Shown: positions 1-9,193 of the stretch, in pieces
How positions within the stretch are numbered: the stretch's first letter is position 1
How the letters are laid out: each line of letters begins with the position of its first letter
DNA from: Clostridium sp. UBA4548
GTDB lineage: Bacteria > Bacillota > Clostridia > Clostridiales > Clostridiaceae
Assembly (NCBI RefSeq): GCF_002387895.1
Contig: NZ_DGLI01000028.1
Coordinates: forward strand, 146,101-210,100
Direction of reading: 5' to 3'
DNA length: 64,000 nucleotides
The notes under the pieces: model-generated
Databases searched by the model: none
Seen by the model: only the letters and a program-made list of their open reading frames with translations
Told to the model about the DNA's origin: nothing
Program-made: the position numbers and the translations under genes

Positions 1-420
1 GGTCCATACAAAAGCATTAAATACCATATTAAATATTGCTCCATAAAATACTCCCACATCCCCAAATATGCTTTGAAGCACTGGATATCCCATAAAACCC
101 ACATTGGAAAAAGTGGTTATAAATCTTAATACTGGCTGCTTCTCCTTAGAAGCCTTAAAGAAAAAAAATTTACTTATGGCATATAAACCTAAATGAATTA
201 CTATGGAGTAAATTACAATTTTCTTTGCACTATCTAGTAAGTTACTGTCAAATTCTAGATTAAAGGTACTGACAATTAAAAAAGGTAAGGTTATATTAAG
301 AAGTAAACTACTAAGTCCTTTTTCTACTTCCTTAGTAATAAAACCTCTTTTAGTTGCATAAACCCCCACCAACATCATTAAAAACAATATTATTACTTGA
401 TTTATCACATCAATATTCAT
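1..420 (-). CDS. AEC (auxin efflux carrier) family permease, N-terminal 140 residues, cut by window edge
   Basis: The first 140 codons of a membrane transporter are visible; the rest lies outside the window. The start is the ATG at 420, preceded on the minus strand by a good SD (AGGGGAGG). The protein begins MNIDVINQVIILFLMMLVG and shows several hydrophobic helices with the sequence NITLPFLI near residue 43 and FSNVGFMGYPVL near residue 105. These fit AEC-family carriers, which export or exchange organic and amino acids. The substrate cannot be told from sequence. The gene is transcribed away from the ornithine operon, in the same direction but after its terminator. Confidence 0.8.
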   Translation of the reverse strand, partial: MNIDVINQVIILFLMMLVGVYATKRGFITKEVEKGLSSLLLNITLPFLIVSTFNLEFDSNLLDSAKKIVIYSIVIHLGLYAISKFFFFKASKEKQPVLRFITTFSNVGFMGYPVLQSIFGDVGVFYGAIFNMVFNAFVWT

Positions 421-909
421 TTTTTCCTCCCCTTTAATCAACTAATCAAATATTACTAAATAAACTTAATTAGTTACAGCTAAAATTCAAGCCTATAAAA
501 ATACTATTCCTTAGATTTCATTTTTGTTCATCAATTTTACTATATTAGGTTTTACCTTGAAAATATATTTCAGCAATCTACAAAATATATTGTGACAAAT
601 CATGAATTTAAAACAGCATTCTTTATTATCATACATTGTTTTCCCAGGAAATATATATGATTGCATGTAAATAAATGGAAATATGTTGAAATTTATTTCC
701 TGGAAAATATTTTACATAATCCGCTAGACAAATTTCTTTGGAAATTAACTGTTCTCACTTATTATAATATATTAATTTTTATAGTTTTACCACTGTCCTA
801 CAGTGTAAAAATTTCAGTAAAAAATAAAACTGCTGACAAAACCCTTTTGTCAACAGCCTTATTACTACCTATTTATCAAAGCTATCGTTAGTCCACATAA
901 TGATATTTA
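421..909. other. Intergenic stretch between the permease and orr
   Basis: About 490 bases of AT-rich sequence. Apart from the orr terminator at 815-856, I see only a weak open frame at 661-891 that starts with TTG, lacks an SD and has no recognisable product. A promoter for the permease gene should lie here but I cannot place one with confidence. Confidence 0.5.
815..856 (-). terminator. Rho-independent terminator of the ornithine operon
   Basis: Arms 830-841 and 845-856 pair over 12 bp (one G-T wobble) around a CCC loop. On the minus strand the hairpin is followed by a T-rich run (829 down to 815). It lies 54 bases after the orr stop codon, so it ends the operon. Confidence 0.85.
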
Positions 910-1980
910 TTATCCTACATAATATTTACTTACATAAGGTGAGGTCATTGCTTGTAGTAGGCAGCCATAATCCATATAAAAATCTACTACATCTCCAACT
1001 CTATAGTCATATTTACTTTCTGTCACATCTAGAATTAAGTGGTCGCTACTAGCACCTAAGACTCCAATTCCACTATCTAAGGGCGTTATTCCATCCACTT
1101 TAATATCCTGTCTTCCAAGTGCAATAATTGCTCTTTTTATAACTCCTCTGTCCTGAAACTTTGGAACCTCTCCAAAGGCATCTAAGCCTATTTTCCCTGT
1201 AGGTACAGAAGGCTTATTTTTAATTTCTATAATTTCTCCTTTAAGGATAAAGCAATCCTTATGAGCATTAGGAACTTCCTTTCCATAAGCAGTTTCTCTT
1301 CCTAACACTATGGATTCACCAAGTCTTAATTGATTTACCCCCTTAGGCATGGTGTTATCCATTACCATATAAAGACTGCTAGAGTTTCCTCCTGATATAA
1401 TTGGAAGTTTTATCTCTAAAACTCTCTCAATTTTTTCTTTAATTGCAATAAGTTTACTTAAATTTTCTTCGTCAGGTAATACTCCTCCGTAACAGGTTAG
1501 GTTTGTTCCCACACCAACAAGCTCTATATTAGGAAGTCTAGTTATTTCCTTTGCCGCATCTAAAACGTCATATTCTAAAACTCCCTCTCTTAAATCTCCT
1601 AAGTCTATCATTAAGATAACCTTGTGAATTTTATTAGCTCTTTTTGCTGCTTTCGCTAGTTTTTTTACTGTTTCTACTTCTGAGTTTAAAGATATATCTG
1701 CATATTTAACCACAGAAGAAGCATCACTTTCCATAGGTATTCTAAGAAGGAGTTTTTCACACTTTGCTTCACTGACTCTCTTTAGGTTTGAAAGCCTAGA
1801 ATCTCCTATAACCTTTAAGCCTCCTTCTATCATTGAGTTAACTATAGGCTTTTGTGCGCAAAATACCTTTGTAACTCCAACTACATCTATGCCTAGTCCT
1901 TGGCATATTTCAAGAATGGTTGCTGTATTGTGTTTTATCTTATTTAAATTAGCTTCTATACAGGGATAACTTCTTTTCAT
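910..1980 (-). CDS. orr: Ornithine racemase (PLP-dependent alanine-racemase fold)
   Basis: A 356-residue fold-type III PLP enzyme that interconverts L- and D-ornithine, supplying D-ornithine to the aminomutase OraSE. The N-terminus MKRSYPCIEANLNKIKHN and the sequence VVGVTKVFCA near residue 34 place the PLP lysine as in YggS/alanine-racemase-like proteins. The motifs SGGNSSSLYM and LRLGESIVLGRE are typical of the Orr/YhfX-like group. Its ATG overlaps the stop of the upstream ASKHA gene (ATGA), so the two are translationally coupled. It is the last gene of the ornithine operon. A general amino-acid racemase is the alternative, but the operon argues for ornithine. Confidence 0.9.
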   Translation of the reverse strand: MKRSYPCIEANLNKIKHNTATILEICQGLGIDVVGVTKVFCAQKPIVNSMIEGGLKVIGDSRLSNLKRVSEAKCEKLLLRIPMESDASSVVKYADISLNSEVETVKKLAKAAKRANKIHKVILMIDLGDLREGVLEYDVLDAAKEITRLPNIELVGVGTNLTCYGGVLPDEENLSKLIAIKEKIERVLEIKLPIISGGNSSSLYMVMDNTMPKGVNQLRLGESIVLGRETAYGKEVPNAHKDCFILKGEIIEIKNKPSVPTGKIGLDAFGEVPKFQDRGVIKRAIIALGRQDIKVDGITPLDSGIGVLGASSDHLILDVTESKYDYRVGDVVDFYMDYGCLLQAMTSPYVSKYYVG

Positions 1981-3305
1981 AGCTTAAGACTCTCCTTTAA
2001 TAAAGTAATTGCTGCTTCTTTGTTTTCTCTACTTAAAACTCCAGCACAGGCCATAATATACATAGTATCTATTAATACCTTGGCTTCATGTCTTGGGTAC
2101 ATTGTTAAATCCTCTTTAATTTCTTTTATCCCTTCAAGAGTTTCTTCACCCTTTTGAAGTCTAGTTAAAGCTCCACCGGTACCCACAATATATTTCACCA
2201 TGGATAAATCCTTTCCATAGGCTAAGAAATTCTTTCCTGCACCATAGACTCTTTTTATTTGACCTACATGCCTGCTTATTGCTACTTCCACAGCTTTTTT
2301 AGTCAAAATGCCGCTCCATCTTCGCTCTTCTTCCGTGGCTGGAATGGGTCTTATTTGACTTTCTATATATTCACTTGAGTTTCCTTCAGTTTCATGGTGT
2401 GTTAAAAGCTCTATTACATTAGCTCTATTAACATAAACCCCAAGATCCCCTTCAACAGTTCTTTTTGCTTTAGGTTCTGGAGTTACAAGGATATCTAATA
2501 CCTCCAAACTTCCCTCTGTAACTGAATGCACATCTGTAGTAGCTCCCCCAACATCAAAAACTAATACATCTCCAAGGAGATCATATAAAAGCTTAGTAGC
2601 TTCCATTACAGCTCCAGGGGTGGGCATTATTGCTCCATCCACCATTTCTTTGATTTTATCCATGCCCCCAGCCTTTACAATATTTTTCTCAAACGCATCT
2701 TGTATTATAGCTCTCGCTGGTTCTACATTTAACTCATCCACTCTAGGATAAACATTCTCTATAACATAAAGCTCTTTTCCTTCAAATATTTCCTTTATTT
2801 CATCCACATTAGCACAATTACCGCAGTAAACCACTGGGATTCCAAGATCTGCTTCTGCTAAAATTTCTGAATTGTAAAGAGCAGTTTCTCTTTCACCGTA
2901 GTCTGTTCCCCCAGCAATCATAATTAAATTTGGGCTTATTTCTCTTATCTTTTTTATATCAGATTTTCTAAGTCTTCCTGCTGTAACCATCTTAATAATT
3001 CCGCCTGCACCGAGGGCAGCTTCTCTTGCAGCTTTTACTGTCATATCTTGAACTAAGCCGTGAACGGTTATTTTAAGTCCCCCAGCAGCACTACTAGTGG
3101 CAAGCATTCTTCCATACTCTAGCTTTTCTCCTAAGAAATCCTCAATTTCCTTTACTGCATTTTTAAGTCCAATGGTTACATCCCCTTGCAGCACAGAAGT
3201 AAAGGCCTTTCCTTGTCCAATTACTTCTACCCCATTTTTAAAATTAAAGGCTGTAACAAGGGTAGTAGTACTTCCAATTTCCGCAATTAAATACTCTACC
3301 TTCAT
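1977..3305 (-). CDS. MutL/GlmL-like ASKHA ATPase, likely reactivase of the ornithine aminomutase
   Basis: About 442 residues. The start is the ATG at 3305, with SD AGGAG eight bases upstream; the longer open frame begins inside a hairpin and is unlikely. Actin/Hsp70-type phosphate motifs are visible: IAEIGSTTTLVTAF at the N-terminus, MIAGGTDYG in the middle and LVFDVGGATTDVHS further on. Proteins of the GlmL/MutL group accompany B12-dependent mutases such as glutamate mutase and are thought to act as chaperones that release damaged cobalamin. Here it lies between oraE and orr, so I infer the same service for OraSE. It is not the mismatch-repair MutL. Confidence 0.88.
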   Translation of the reverse strand: MKVEYLIAEIGSTTTLVTAFNFKNGVEVIGQGKAFTSVLQGDVTIGLKNAVKEIEDFLGEKLEYGRMLATSSAAGGLKITVHGLVQDMTVKAAREAALGAGGIIKMVTAGRLRKSDIKKIREISPNLIMIAGGTDYGERETALYNSEILAEADLGIPVVYCGNCANVDEIKEIFEGKELYVIENVYPRVDELNVEPARAIIQDAFEKNIVKAGGMDKIKEMVDGAIMPTPGAVMEATKLLYDLLGDVLVFDVGGATTDVHSVTEGSLEVLDILVTPEPKAKRTVEGDLGVYVNRANVIELLTHHETEGNSSEYIESQIRPIPATEEERRWSGILTKKAVEVAISRHVGQIKRVYGAGKNFLAYGKDLSMVKYIVGTGGALTRLQKGEETLEGIKEIKEDLTMYPRHEAKVLIDTMYIMACAGVLSRENKEAAITLLKESLKL

Positions 3306-3322
3306 AAGCACACTCCTATAGT

Positions 3323-3353
3323 TAAGGGCATACATTGATTTTGTATGCCCTTA
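3323..3353. repeat. Perfect 12-bp inverted repeat between oraE and the reactivase gene
   Basis: TAAGGGCATACA at 3323-3334 and its exact complement at 3342-3353 enclose a 7-base loop. No T-run follows on the minus strand, so it is not a normal terminator there. It sits 18 bases before the reactivase start and could be an RNA-processing or stabilising hairpin that sets different transcript levels within the operon. Confidence 0.6.
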
Positions 3354-3422
3354 GTTTATTTTTAAATATTAGTATTTGTACTCACCTACTGAATTTAAAT
3401 CTTTAGTAGGTATTTATAACCC

Positions 3423-5600
3423 TTATTGCTCTTCTTTCATTAAAGTTTCAATTATGAAAGACGCCACATGGTGACCTTTGCTTCCACGACCAAAACCTGC
3501 ATCCATTCCATTAGCTACAGCAATTTCATTAGTAACTTGAGTTCCTCCACAAGCTAATATGAATTTGTCTCTAACGCCTTTTTCAATACAAAGATCATTT
3601 AATTTCCTCATATTCTTCATATGAACATCATTATGAGTAATAATTGTACTCATTAAAATTGCATCAGCCTTTGTTTCAATAGCTGCATCAATAAGCTTTT
3701 CTACTGGGCATGAAGTTCCAAGGTAAACAGCTTCAATACCGTACTTTTCTATACCACCGTGTTTAATGTCAATTACTTCTCTTAAGCCAACAGAGTGCTC
3801 ATCCTCTCCTGCAGTAGCTGCTACTACTTTAACTGGATGCTTTTTAACATAATCTCTCATTACATCATCTGCAAGGATTTCTTTCACCTCAGGAAGCTTT
3901 AATTCATCTCTAACAATTTTAAAGTTAACTCTTCCTTTAATTTCAACTAAAGTTCCTTCAGCATCCTGCATTACTTGCTTATGGATAATTTCCACATCTG
4001 TTAAGTTCATGTTTTTACCCATTTCAAGAGCTGCTGCTTCTGCAATTCTCGGGTCTTCTGGAATGAATAGAGTTACAGATACATAACCATCCTTTTTCCA
4101 CTCAACCTCTGGTACAATGGTTCCATCTTCCTTAACTTTTTCCATTCTCTTAATAACATTATCTTCTTCATCTAACTCATCAATGTAAACAATCTTGCTT
4201 CTATCACAGAAAGTACATCCTTTTATTGCATCACAAGCATGCTCATATTTTTCTGGCACATTGTTGTAACCAAAATGAGCACAAACTGGTGCAAAGTAAT
4301 CCTTATCTCTTGGAACTACAGTATCCACTGCAAGTCCTCCATCTATTTTACGAGCAATACCATCACCGTTTCTTGCTGGATATTCACCAGAGTCAACGAA
4401 GAAGCCATCTTCAACTGCTTTGAAGTATCCGCCATTCTCAATGATTTCTTCTAAAAATAATACGGCTCTTTCTTTAAGCTCTCTAACTTTTTCTGGTAGG
4501 TATCCTTCTTTTTTAAGTTCTACCATATCCATTAATCCATCCATTCCAATTAGGGCTTGTTTTGCAGTGTTTACTGCATGAATGTTATTGTAATGCCATG
4601 GCACGTTTCTTCCTTCATCAGGAGTAATTGTACTTTGAATATCAGCTGAAGTAAGTTCAGAGATTAATAAGTTTAAGCTGTGAGTTACTGTAGCCTCTCT
4701 TGTACAAGAATCCATATACTTAGTATTCATTTGAGCTCTCATTTTATAATTTCTAAATAAGTCTCTTAGTGCCACTGCATAAGGTAAGTCATATCTTAAG
4801 CATGGAGCTGGTGGCGCTGTTGGTGGTACTGTTGAAAGAGCAATATTACTTGGTTTCATTCCTACCATTTCAGAGTATTTAGAGTTTATAGCATGTTGAA
4901 CCATAAGCTCTGGCATTACCATGTAACCTTTCATTGCTGTTGCGTTGGCATTATGAGCTCCGTCTATTTGAAGCATATCTGCCCAAGCCATCATGTGCTT
5001 AGCTACAGCTGCATCTACGAAGGATCTTACCATGTTAATATTTCTATATAAAACATTGTATTGTGGGTCTTGGTGAGCACCATTAACTCCCTCTTCAGCA
5101 AACATAACTGCGATGTCTGGACCTGCAACCCCTGATACGTAAGAGTGGAAGTTAATTTCTCTTCCTACTTCTTCTTCTATTAAATCAATAGCTTTTCTTG
5201 TAGCTCTTACTTCTTTTCTTGTAATTGGAACTCCACCGATTCCTTCTGGTGAACCTTCAATTAATCCATCGTAATGGCTTTGTCCAGCAGTTCTAATAAC
5301 CATAATGTGGTCAGCTCCATGCCATGCAGCCATTCTCATTCTTCTTATATCATCTTCAAATCTTCCTGAAGCAATCTCAGTAGTTATTACTGGTTTTGGT
5401 TGAGGATCTATGTTATTAAAGCTTCTTGCTGATGGAAGAGCTTTACTATTTTTAAGTGGTTTTGTGATTTCTTTGTACTCAAATTCTCCCATTGGTTCAT
5501 TGTGAGCTTCTCTCCAATGCCAACCTCTTCTCTTTGGCTCATACTTATCTAAATCCTTAAGTATCTCTTCCACATTTATTTTTTTGTTTTCTTCTAGCAT
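3423..5600 (-). CDS. oraE: D-ornithine 4,5-aminomutase large subunit
   Basis: A 725-residue subunit, the usual size. It carries the adenosylcobalamin and PLP sites and, with OraS, converts D-ornithine to 2,4-diaminopentanoate by radical migration of the terminal amino group. The TIM-barrel half is rich in conserved sequence (for example MRMAAWHGADHIMVIRTAGQ near residue 90). The C-terminal Rossmann-like half holds THNDVHMKNM, with the DxH expected of a base-off/His-on cobalamin site, and GRGSKGHHVASF with a lysine that may be the PLP lysine. The start codon overlaps the oraS stop by one base (TAATG). It is the fifth gene of the ornithine operon. Confidence 0.95.
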   Translation of the reverse strand: MLEENKKINVEEILKDLDKYEPKRRGWHWREAHNEPMGEFEYKEITKPLKNSKALPSARSFNNIDPQPKPVITTEIASGRFEDDIRRMRMAAWHGADHIMVIRTAGQSHYDGLIEGSPEGIGGVPITRKEVRATRKAIDLIEEEVGREINFHSYVSGVAGPDIAVMFAEEGVNGAHQDPQYNVLYRNINMVRSFVDAAVAKHMMAWADMLQIDGAHNANATAMKGYMVMPELMVQHAINSKYSEMVGMKPSNIALSTVPPTAPPAPCLRYDLPYAVALRDLFRNYKMRAQMNTKYMDSCTREATVTHSLNLLISELTSADIQSTITPDEGRNVPWHYNNIHAVNTAKQALIGMDGLMDMVELKKEGYLPEKVRELKERAVLFLEEIIENGGYFKAVEDGFFVDSGEYPARNGDGIARKIDGGLAVDTVVPRDKDYFAPVCAHFGYNNVPEKYEHACDAIKGCTFCDRSKIVYIDELDEEDNVIKRMEKVKEDGTIVPEVEWKKDGYVSVTLFIPEDPRIAEAAALEMGKNMNLTDVEIIHKQVMQDAEGTLVEIKGRVNFKIVRDELKLPEVKEILADDVMRDYVKKHPVKVVAATAGEDEHSVGLREVIDIKHGGIEKYGIEAVYLGTSCPVEKLIDAAIETKADAILMSTIITHNDVHMKNMRKLNDLCIEKGVRDKFILACGGTQVTNEIAVANGMDAGFGRGSKGHHVASFIIETLMKEEQ

Positions 5601-5962
5601 TATTTATCCCCCCTAAATAATCCTGATACTTCATTCCAGCCTTTACCTTCTCCTAGTTCGCGTCCTGCTTCTAAATAGTTCATTCCTTTAAGCTCTGCAT
5701 ATTTTAAAACCACATTTCCCATACCTTTACCTAAAAGTTTTGCTTTCATGCCTTCTTGAACTATTTTTGAAGATTCAATACTTGAAAAGCCCATTCTTAA
5801 AAGTACAGATCTTTCTATGGAAGAAGATGTGTTGTTATAAGCTAAGTCCACCATTGGTCTAGCTATTTGTTCAGTTAGTGCCCAGAATCTTTCATATAAC
5901 TCCTCATCAGTTAAGTTTTTTAAATGCTCTCTTCTTTTTTGAAAATCATCTTCTCTTTTCAC
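5600..5962 (-). CDS. oraS: D-ornithine 4,5-aminomutase small subunit
   Basis: A 120-residue helical accessory subunit needed for OraE activity. I choose the GTG at 5962 as the start, since a G-rich SD lies six bases upstream; the longer frame starts with a TTG inside that SD. This gives MKREDDFQKRREHLKNLTDE and a length close to known OraS (about 121 residues). The C-terminal sequence ELGEGKGWNEVSGLF is characteristic of the family. It lies between ortB and oraE and is translationally coupled to oraE. Confidence 0.93.
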   Translation of the reverse strand: MKREDDFQKRREHLKNLTDEELYERFWALTEQIARPMVDLAYNNTSSSIERSVLLRMGFSSIESSKIVQEGMKAKLLGKGMGNVVLKYAELKGMNYLEAGRELGEGKGWNEVSGLFRGDK

Positions 5963-5981
5963 TTCTTTACCCCCCAATTAT

Positions 5982-7403
5982 TTATTTAACGAAAATGCCA
6001 TGGCTAGAAAGTATATCTACTACTTCCACCTTGCTTAATTTTGTTTCTTCACATAGGAAATCTATATCAAGAATATCTACTGTGTTGGTTTCTAGCTTTT
6101 TAATACTGTTTTTAATAAGGGATTTTCTGTACCCATTTAAATCTTTATCATCTACTTGAAGCATAGCTGGACTTTCTGGAAGCACAATATTTTTCCCTGG
6201 AACCTCTGTTTTTGGATCACCCTTAAGGATTTCTATGCCATTGTTCTTTGCAAAGGTAAGTTGAGGTAAAATGTGTTTTCCTGCTCCAGTGTATTCTGTT
6301 TCTTGAATCACTATAATTTCATCATTATCCATCTCTTGAGCTATTACAAAAGCTGCTGCAAGAGAAGTATTTCCTGCTGGTCCTCTTTCTAAGCCTTCAA
6401 GTTGAGCAAGAAGCTCTGTCATATAGAAAACTTGTCCTTGAGCTACCGTTACATATCTATCTAAATATCTAAGTGGTCTTGCTGCACTTCTTGGTACGTC
6501 ACTTCTATCTGGCCATACCATAAATGGTATTCCAAAACCAGTGTGTCCTGTAGTGAAGGATTTTCTGTTAAAGTCCTTATCACTTGCCATATGAAGTCCT
6601 TCTAAATTTACAGAAGCTCCTACCATTTTTGTATTTGTGGCTCCAGCCTTTATAAGACCTCTTGCTGTACCAGTTACGTTTCCACCACCAGCATGGGTTG
6701 CAATTACCACTTCTGGATCCTTACCGAATTTTTCTCTACATTGTGTTGCAATTTCATAACCTAAGGTTTCTACTCCTGCAATACCGTAAGAAGAGTATAA
6801 AGATGCGTTATAGAAGCCTGTTTCTTCTAATATGTTTAAGTAAGTATAGAAAAGCTCTGGACCTACAGTAAGCTGAAGCACCTCTGCTCCTAAACCTTCA
6901 CACTTTCTTCCTTTTTCTAAAATTTCTGGTTGACCTACTTTTTTAGAGTCATAACATTCTTGCACTATTATACATTTTAATCCTTGCATAGCTGCCTGAG
7001 ATGCAACCGCTGCTCCGTAGTTTCCTGAGGTTGCAGATGCAACTCCCTTATAGCCTCTTTGCTTTGCATCATAAACTGATACAGAGGCTCTTCTATCCTT
7101 AAAGCTTCCTGAAGGGTTACAGCTTTCATCCTTTATAAAAATTCTAGCTGCTTTTCCTGTTTTAGAAACTTTTCTTGCTAGGGCTGTGATATTTTTTAAC
7201 TCTAGAAGCGGAGTGTTACCTACCCCAACTTCCCTTTGAATTCTCATGATGTCACTTAAGGAATATCCAGTGTCTCTCATCATAGCTTCATAATCAAAAG
7301 CTAAGGCTCCTTTTTCATACTTACTAAAGTCAATTCCTACTGACTTTATCATTATTTCATTTTTTCTCTCCATGAGAGCTTCATATTTATTCACCTTATT
7401 CAC
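5982..7403 (-). CDS. ortB: 2-amino-4-ketopentanoate thiolase, beta subunit (PLP-dependent)
   Basis: A 473-residue fold-type II PLP enzyme related to threonine synthase. With OrtA it cleaves 2-amino-4-ketopentanoate with CoA to acetyl-CoA and alanine, the last step of the oxidative ornithine branch. SCNPSGSFKDRRA near residue 95 contains the PLP lysine, and HAGGGNVTG near residue 240 is the phosphate-binding glycine loop. Two adjacent GTG codons at the N-terminus are possible starts; the first is reported. It lies between ortA and oraS, with 13 bases to ortA. Confidence 0.93.
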   Translation of the reverse strand: MNKVNKYEALMERKNEIMIKSVGIDFSKYEKGALAFDYEAMMRDTGYSLSDIMRIQREVGVGNTPLLELKNITALARKVSKTGKAARIFIKDESCNPSGSFKDRRASVSVYDAKQRGYKGVASATSGNYGAAVASQAAMQGLKCIIVQECYDSKKVGQPEILEKGRKCEGLGAEVLQLTVGPELFYTYLNILEETGFYNASLYSSYGIAGVETLGYEIATQCREKFGKDPEVVIATHAGGGNVTGTARGLIKAGATNTKMVGASVNLEGLHMASDKDFNRKSFTTGHTGFGIPFMVWPDRSDVPRSAARPLRYLDRYVTVAQGQVFYMTELLAQLEGLERGPAGNTSLAAAFVIAQEMDNDEIIVIQETEYTGAGKHILPQLTFAKNNGIEILKGDPKTEVPGKNIVLPESPAMLQVDDKDLNGYRKSLIKNSIKKLETNTVDILDIDFLCEETKLSKVEVVDILSSHGIFVK

Positions 7404-7416
7404 CTACTTCCTTACA

Positions 7417-7707
7417 CTATTTAAAAATCATTTCCTTTGCTTGCTTTCCTACATATGCGATCTCACTTACATATCTACCAAAATCATGAGTGTAAGCTGG
7501 CTCTACTGCGGTTACTACCCCTCTAACTTTTCTTCCACTAGGAGTTTCAACTTCTGTTTCTTCTCCTAGGTTACATTCTGCTGTAGTAAAACCTCTAACC
7601 CACATCATAAGTGGAGTACTTTTTGTTTCCTCTGGTATAACAGGTGATCTATCCTCTGGATCTAAAACTTTGTTTGTTATCTCAACGAAAGTTCCTACCT
7701 TAATCAA
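7417..7707 (-). CDS. ortA: 2-amino-4-ketopentanoate thiolase, alpha subunit
   Basis: A small subunit of about 96 residues that partners OrtB. The start is probably the TTG at 7707, eight bases after GGAGG, giving MIKVGTFVEITNKVLDPEDR; the upstream in-frame extension is in leader sequence. The conserved parts STPLMMWVRGF and GRYVSEIAYVGKQAKEM are those of OrtA proteins, which are always found beside ortB. The length is close to the family norm (about 100). Confidence 0.9.
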   Translation of the reverse strand: MIKVGTFVEITNKVLDPEDRSPVIPEETKSTPLMMWVRGFTTAECNLGEETEVETPSGRKVRGVVTAVEPAYTHDFGRYVSEIAYVGKQAKEMIFK

Positions 7708-7807
7708 GTTATCCACCTCCAAAATTCTTTTAATATTTATTTTATTTACCCATATTTCTCTCATAAATTCTCAATTTATATATAGCTGAAAGTAACTTTA
7801 TAATATG

Positions 7808-7857
7808 CTTCCTTGGATTAAATCTCTCATATATTTTTGAAATTTACTCCAAGGAAG
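7808..7857. repeat. Perfect 10-bp inverted repeat in the ord-ortA gap
   Basis: CTTCCTTGGA at 7808-7817 and its exact complement at 7848-7857 are separated by 30 bases. The ord-ortA gap of about 240 bases is the longest in this operon. The hairpin lacks a clear T-run on the minus strand, so it may be an mRNA-processing or attenuation element rather than a terminator. Confidence 0.5.
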
Positions 7858-7948
7858 TTTAATTTAAATTCTAAATTAATTTTATATATCTTACTGGCTT
7901 TTACCCATAAAGCCCTCTAATTTACTAACTTAAATTTAACACTCTATA

Positions 7949-8995
7949 TTATCTCTTTATAAAAGTTCTAAAGTCTCCCATAATAGCTCTTGGTACTGGT
8001 AAATCTATCATTGTTTTTAAGCCTGGATCTGCATTAATAACATGAGGAATCATATTAACGCACATAGCAATTGTACCAAGTCCTCCATCAACCTCTGGCT
8101 TAATAGACATATTAACTTCTGGCGTACCTTTTATAGTGATATAATCTCCTGTAAAGGTGCCTTCCATTTCAGGCTCAATTTGTTGTGGGTGGATCATGTC
8201 AATTTTAACCTGTCCATCTACAAAACCTTGTCCAGTCATGTTAACTCCTGCTACATCTCCAGCAGCTGCAAAACCAAATGGTGATTTTCTATCTACTGAT
8301 GTAACTATTGGAGACATTTGTTGCTCAAACTTATCAACCTTCCAGCCAATAGCATCAGCAATCATATTAATAGACTCAGAGAAACCAACGTGTCCTGCTA
8401 AGCTTCCATCTGCAACTCCTCTATTGAAATCATCTACCTTCATTCCAACTCCTTGCTCTTCCATTACTGCTGGTCCGAATGGTGATAGACTGTTTACTCT
8501 CTTAGCTTCAATGTGGTCTACATCTGTCATGCAGCCAGTTAAGCAAACTACTAATAAATCCATGATGAGTCCTGGGTTTATTCCTGTTCCAAGAATAGAA
8601 ACTCCATTTTCCTTAGCAATTTTATCTAGCTCTGCTGCAAGTTCTGGATTTTGAGCTTGTGGATAAGACATTTCTTCTGCAGTTGAAATTACATTTATTT
8701 TCTTCTCTAATACTTTCTTTAATCTTGGGAAAGCATTTTTAGTGAAAGAGTCTGTTGCACAAAGGCATATGTCACAGCACTTTTCAGTTAATACTTCATC
8801 TATGTTAGGATTTATTATAACCTCTGGTCTTTCTCCTCTTTCTACACCTAAAACTTCATAAATACTTCTGCCAGCTCTTTCTGGGTGTAAGTCACATACT
8901 CCTACTATATCTACACCTTTCTTCTTTAAAAGCATACGAGCCATTCCGCTTCCCATAGCCCCAAAGCCCCAAATTGCTACTTTAACATTTTCCAT
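7949..8995 (-). CDS. ord: 2,4-diaminopentanoate dehydrogenase
   Basis: An NAD(P)-dependent amine dehydrogenase of about 348 residues that oxidatively deaminates 2,4-diaminopentanoate, the OraSE product, to 2-amino-4-ketopentanoate. The N-terminal Rossmann motif is VAIWGFGAMGSGMARML, followed by a dihydrodipicolinate-reductase-like core. The second of two ATGs (8995) is better spaced from the SD AGGGGG, though 9001 is possible. It is the first gene of the operon, directly behind the sigma-54 promoter. Confidence 0.93.
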   Translation of the reverse strand: MENVKVAIWGFGAMGSGMARMLLKKKGVDIVGVCDLHPERAGRSIYEVLGVERGERPEVIINPNIDEVLTEKCCDICLCATDSFTKNAFPRLKKVLEKKINVISTAEEMSYPQAQNPELAAELDKIAKENGVSILGTGINPGLIMDLLVVCLTGCMTDVDHIEAKRVNSLSPFGPAVMEEQGVGMKVDDFNRGVADGSLAGHVGFSESINMIADAIGWKVDKFEQQMSPIVTSVDRKSPFGFAAAGDVAGVNMTGQGFVDGQVKIDMIHPQQIEPEMEGTFTGDYITIKGTPEVNMSIKPEVDGGLGTIAMCVNMIPHVINADPGLKTMIDLPVPRAIMGDFRTFIKR

Positions 8996-9044
8996 ATTCA
9001 TATTCCCCCTTATAATTTAATTTTCACTTTACTCTTTTAATACA

Positions 9045-9060
9045 GCAATTTCCGTGCCAA
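9045..9060 (-). promoter_or_regulatory. Sigma-54 (RpoN) promoter of the ornithine operon
   Basis: On the minus strand the sequence is TTGGCACGGAAATTGC, an exact match to the -24/-12 consensus. The GG pair is at 9058-9057 and the GC pair at 9046-9045. Transcription should start near 9033, about 35 bases before ord. The neighbouring gene encodes a sigma-54 activator, which supports the call. Confidence 0.9.
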
Positions 9061-9193
9061 GTATTTTTGCGAAGAATTAGAAATTTCCTGTAGTTATAAC
9101 AATTATTTTGTATAATATTCTAAATATTTTAAATTTTATAATGAAGTTATTTTTCTACCGCAAAATTTTTTTCTTCATTCTTTGAAATAAAAC

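Noticed and set aside
661..891. 76-codon frame between the permease and orr
   Set aside because: TTG start without SD, very AT-driven composition, and it runs through the orr terminator.
3306..3335. Longer start for the GlmL-like protein
   Set aside because: The extra ten codons begin inside the loop of a perfect hairpin and lack an SD, while the ATG at 3305 has AGGAG at good spacing.
8157..8654. 165-codon plus-strand frame opposite ord
   Set aside because: It is antisense to a well-conserved gene, its Pro/Thr/Ser-rich composition is that of a mirror frame, and it lacks an SD.
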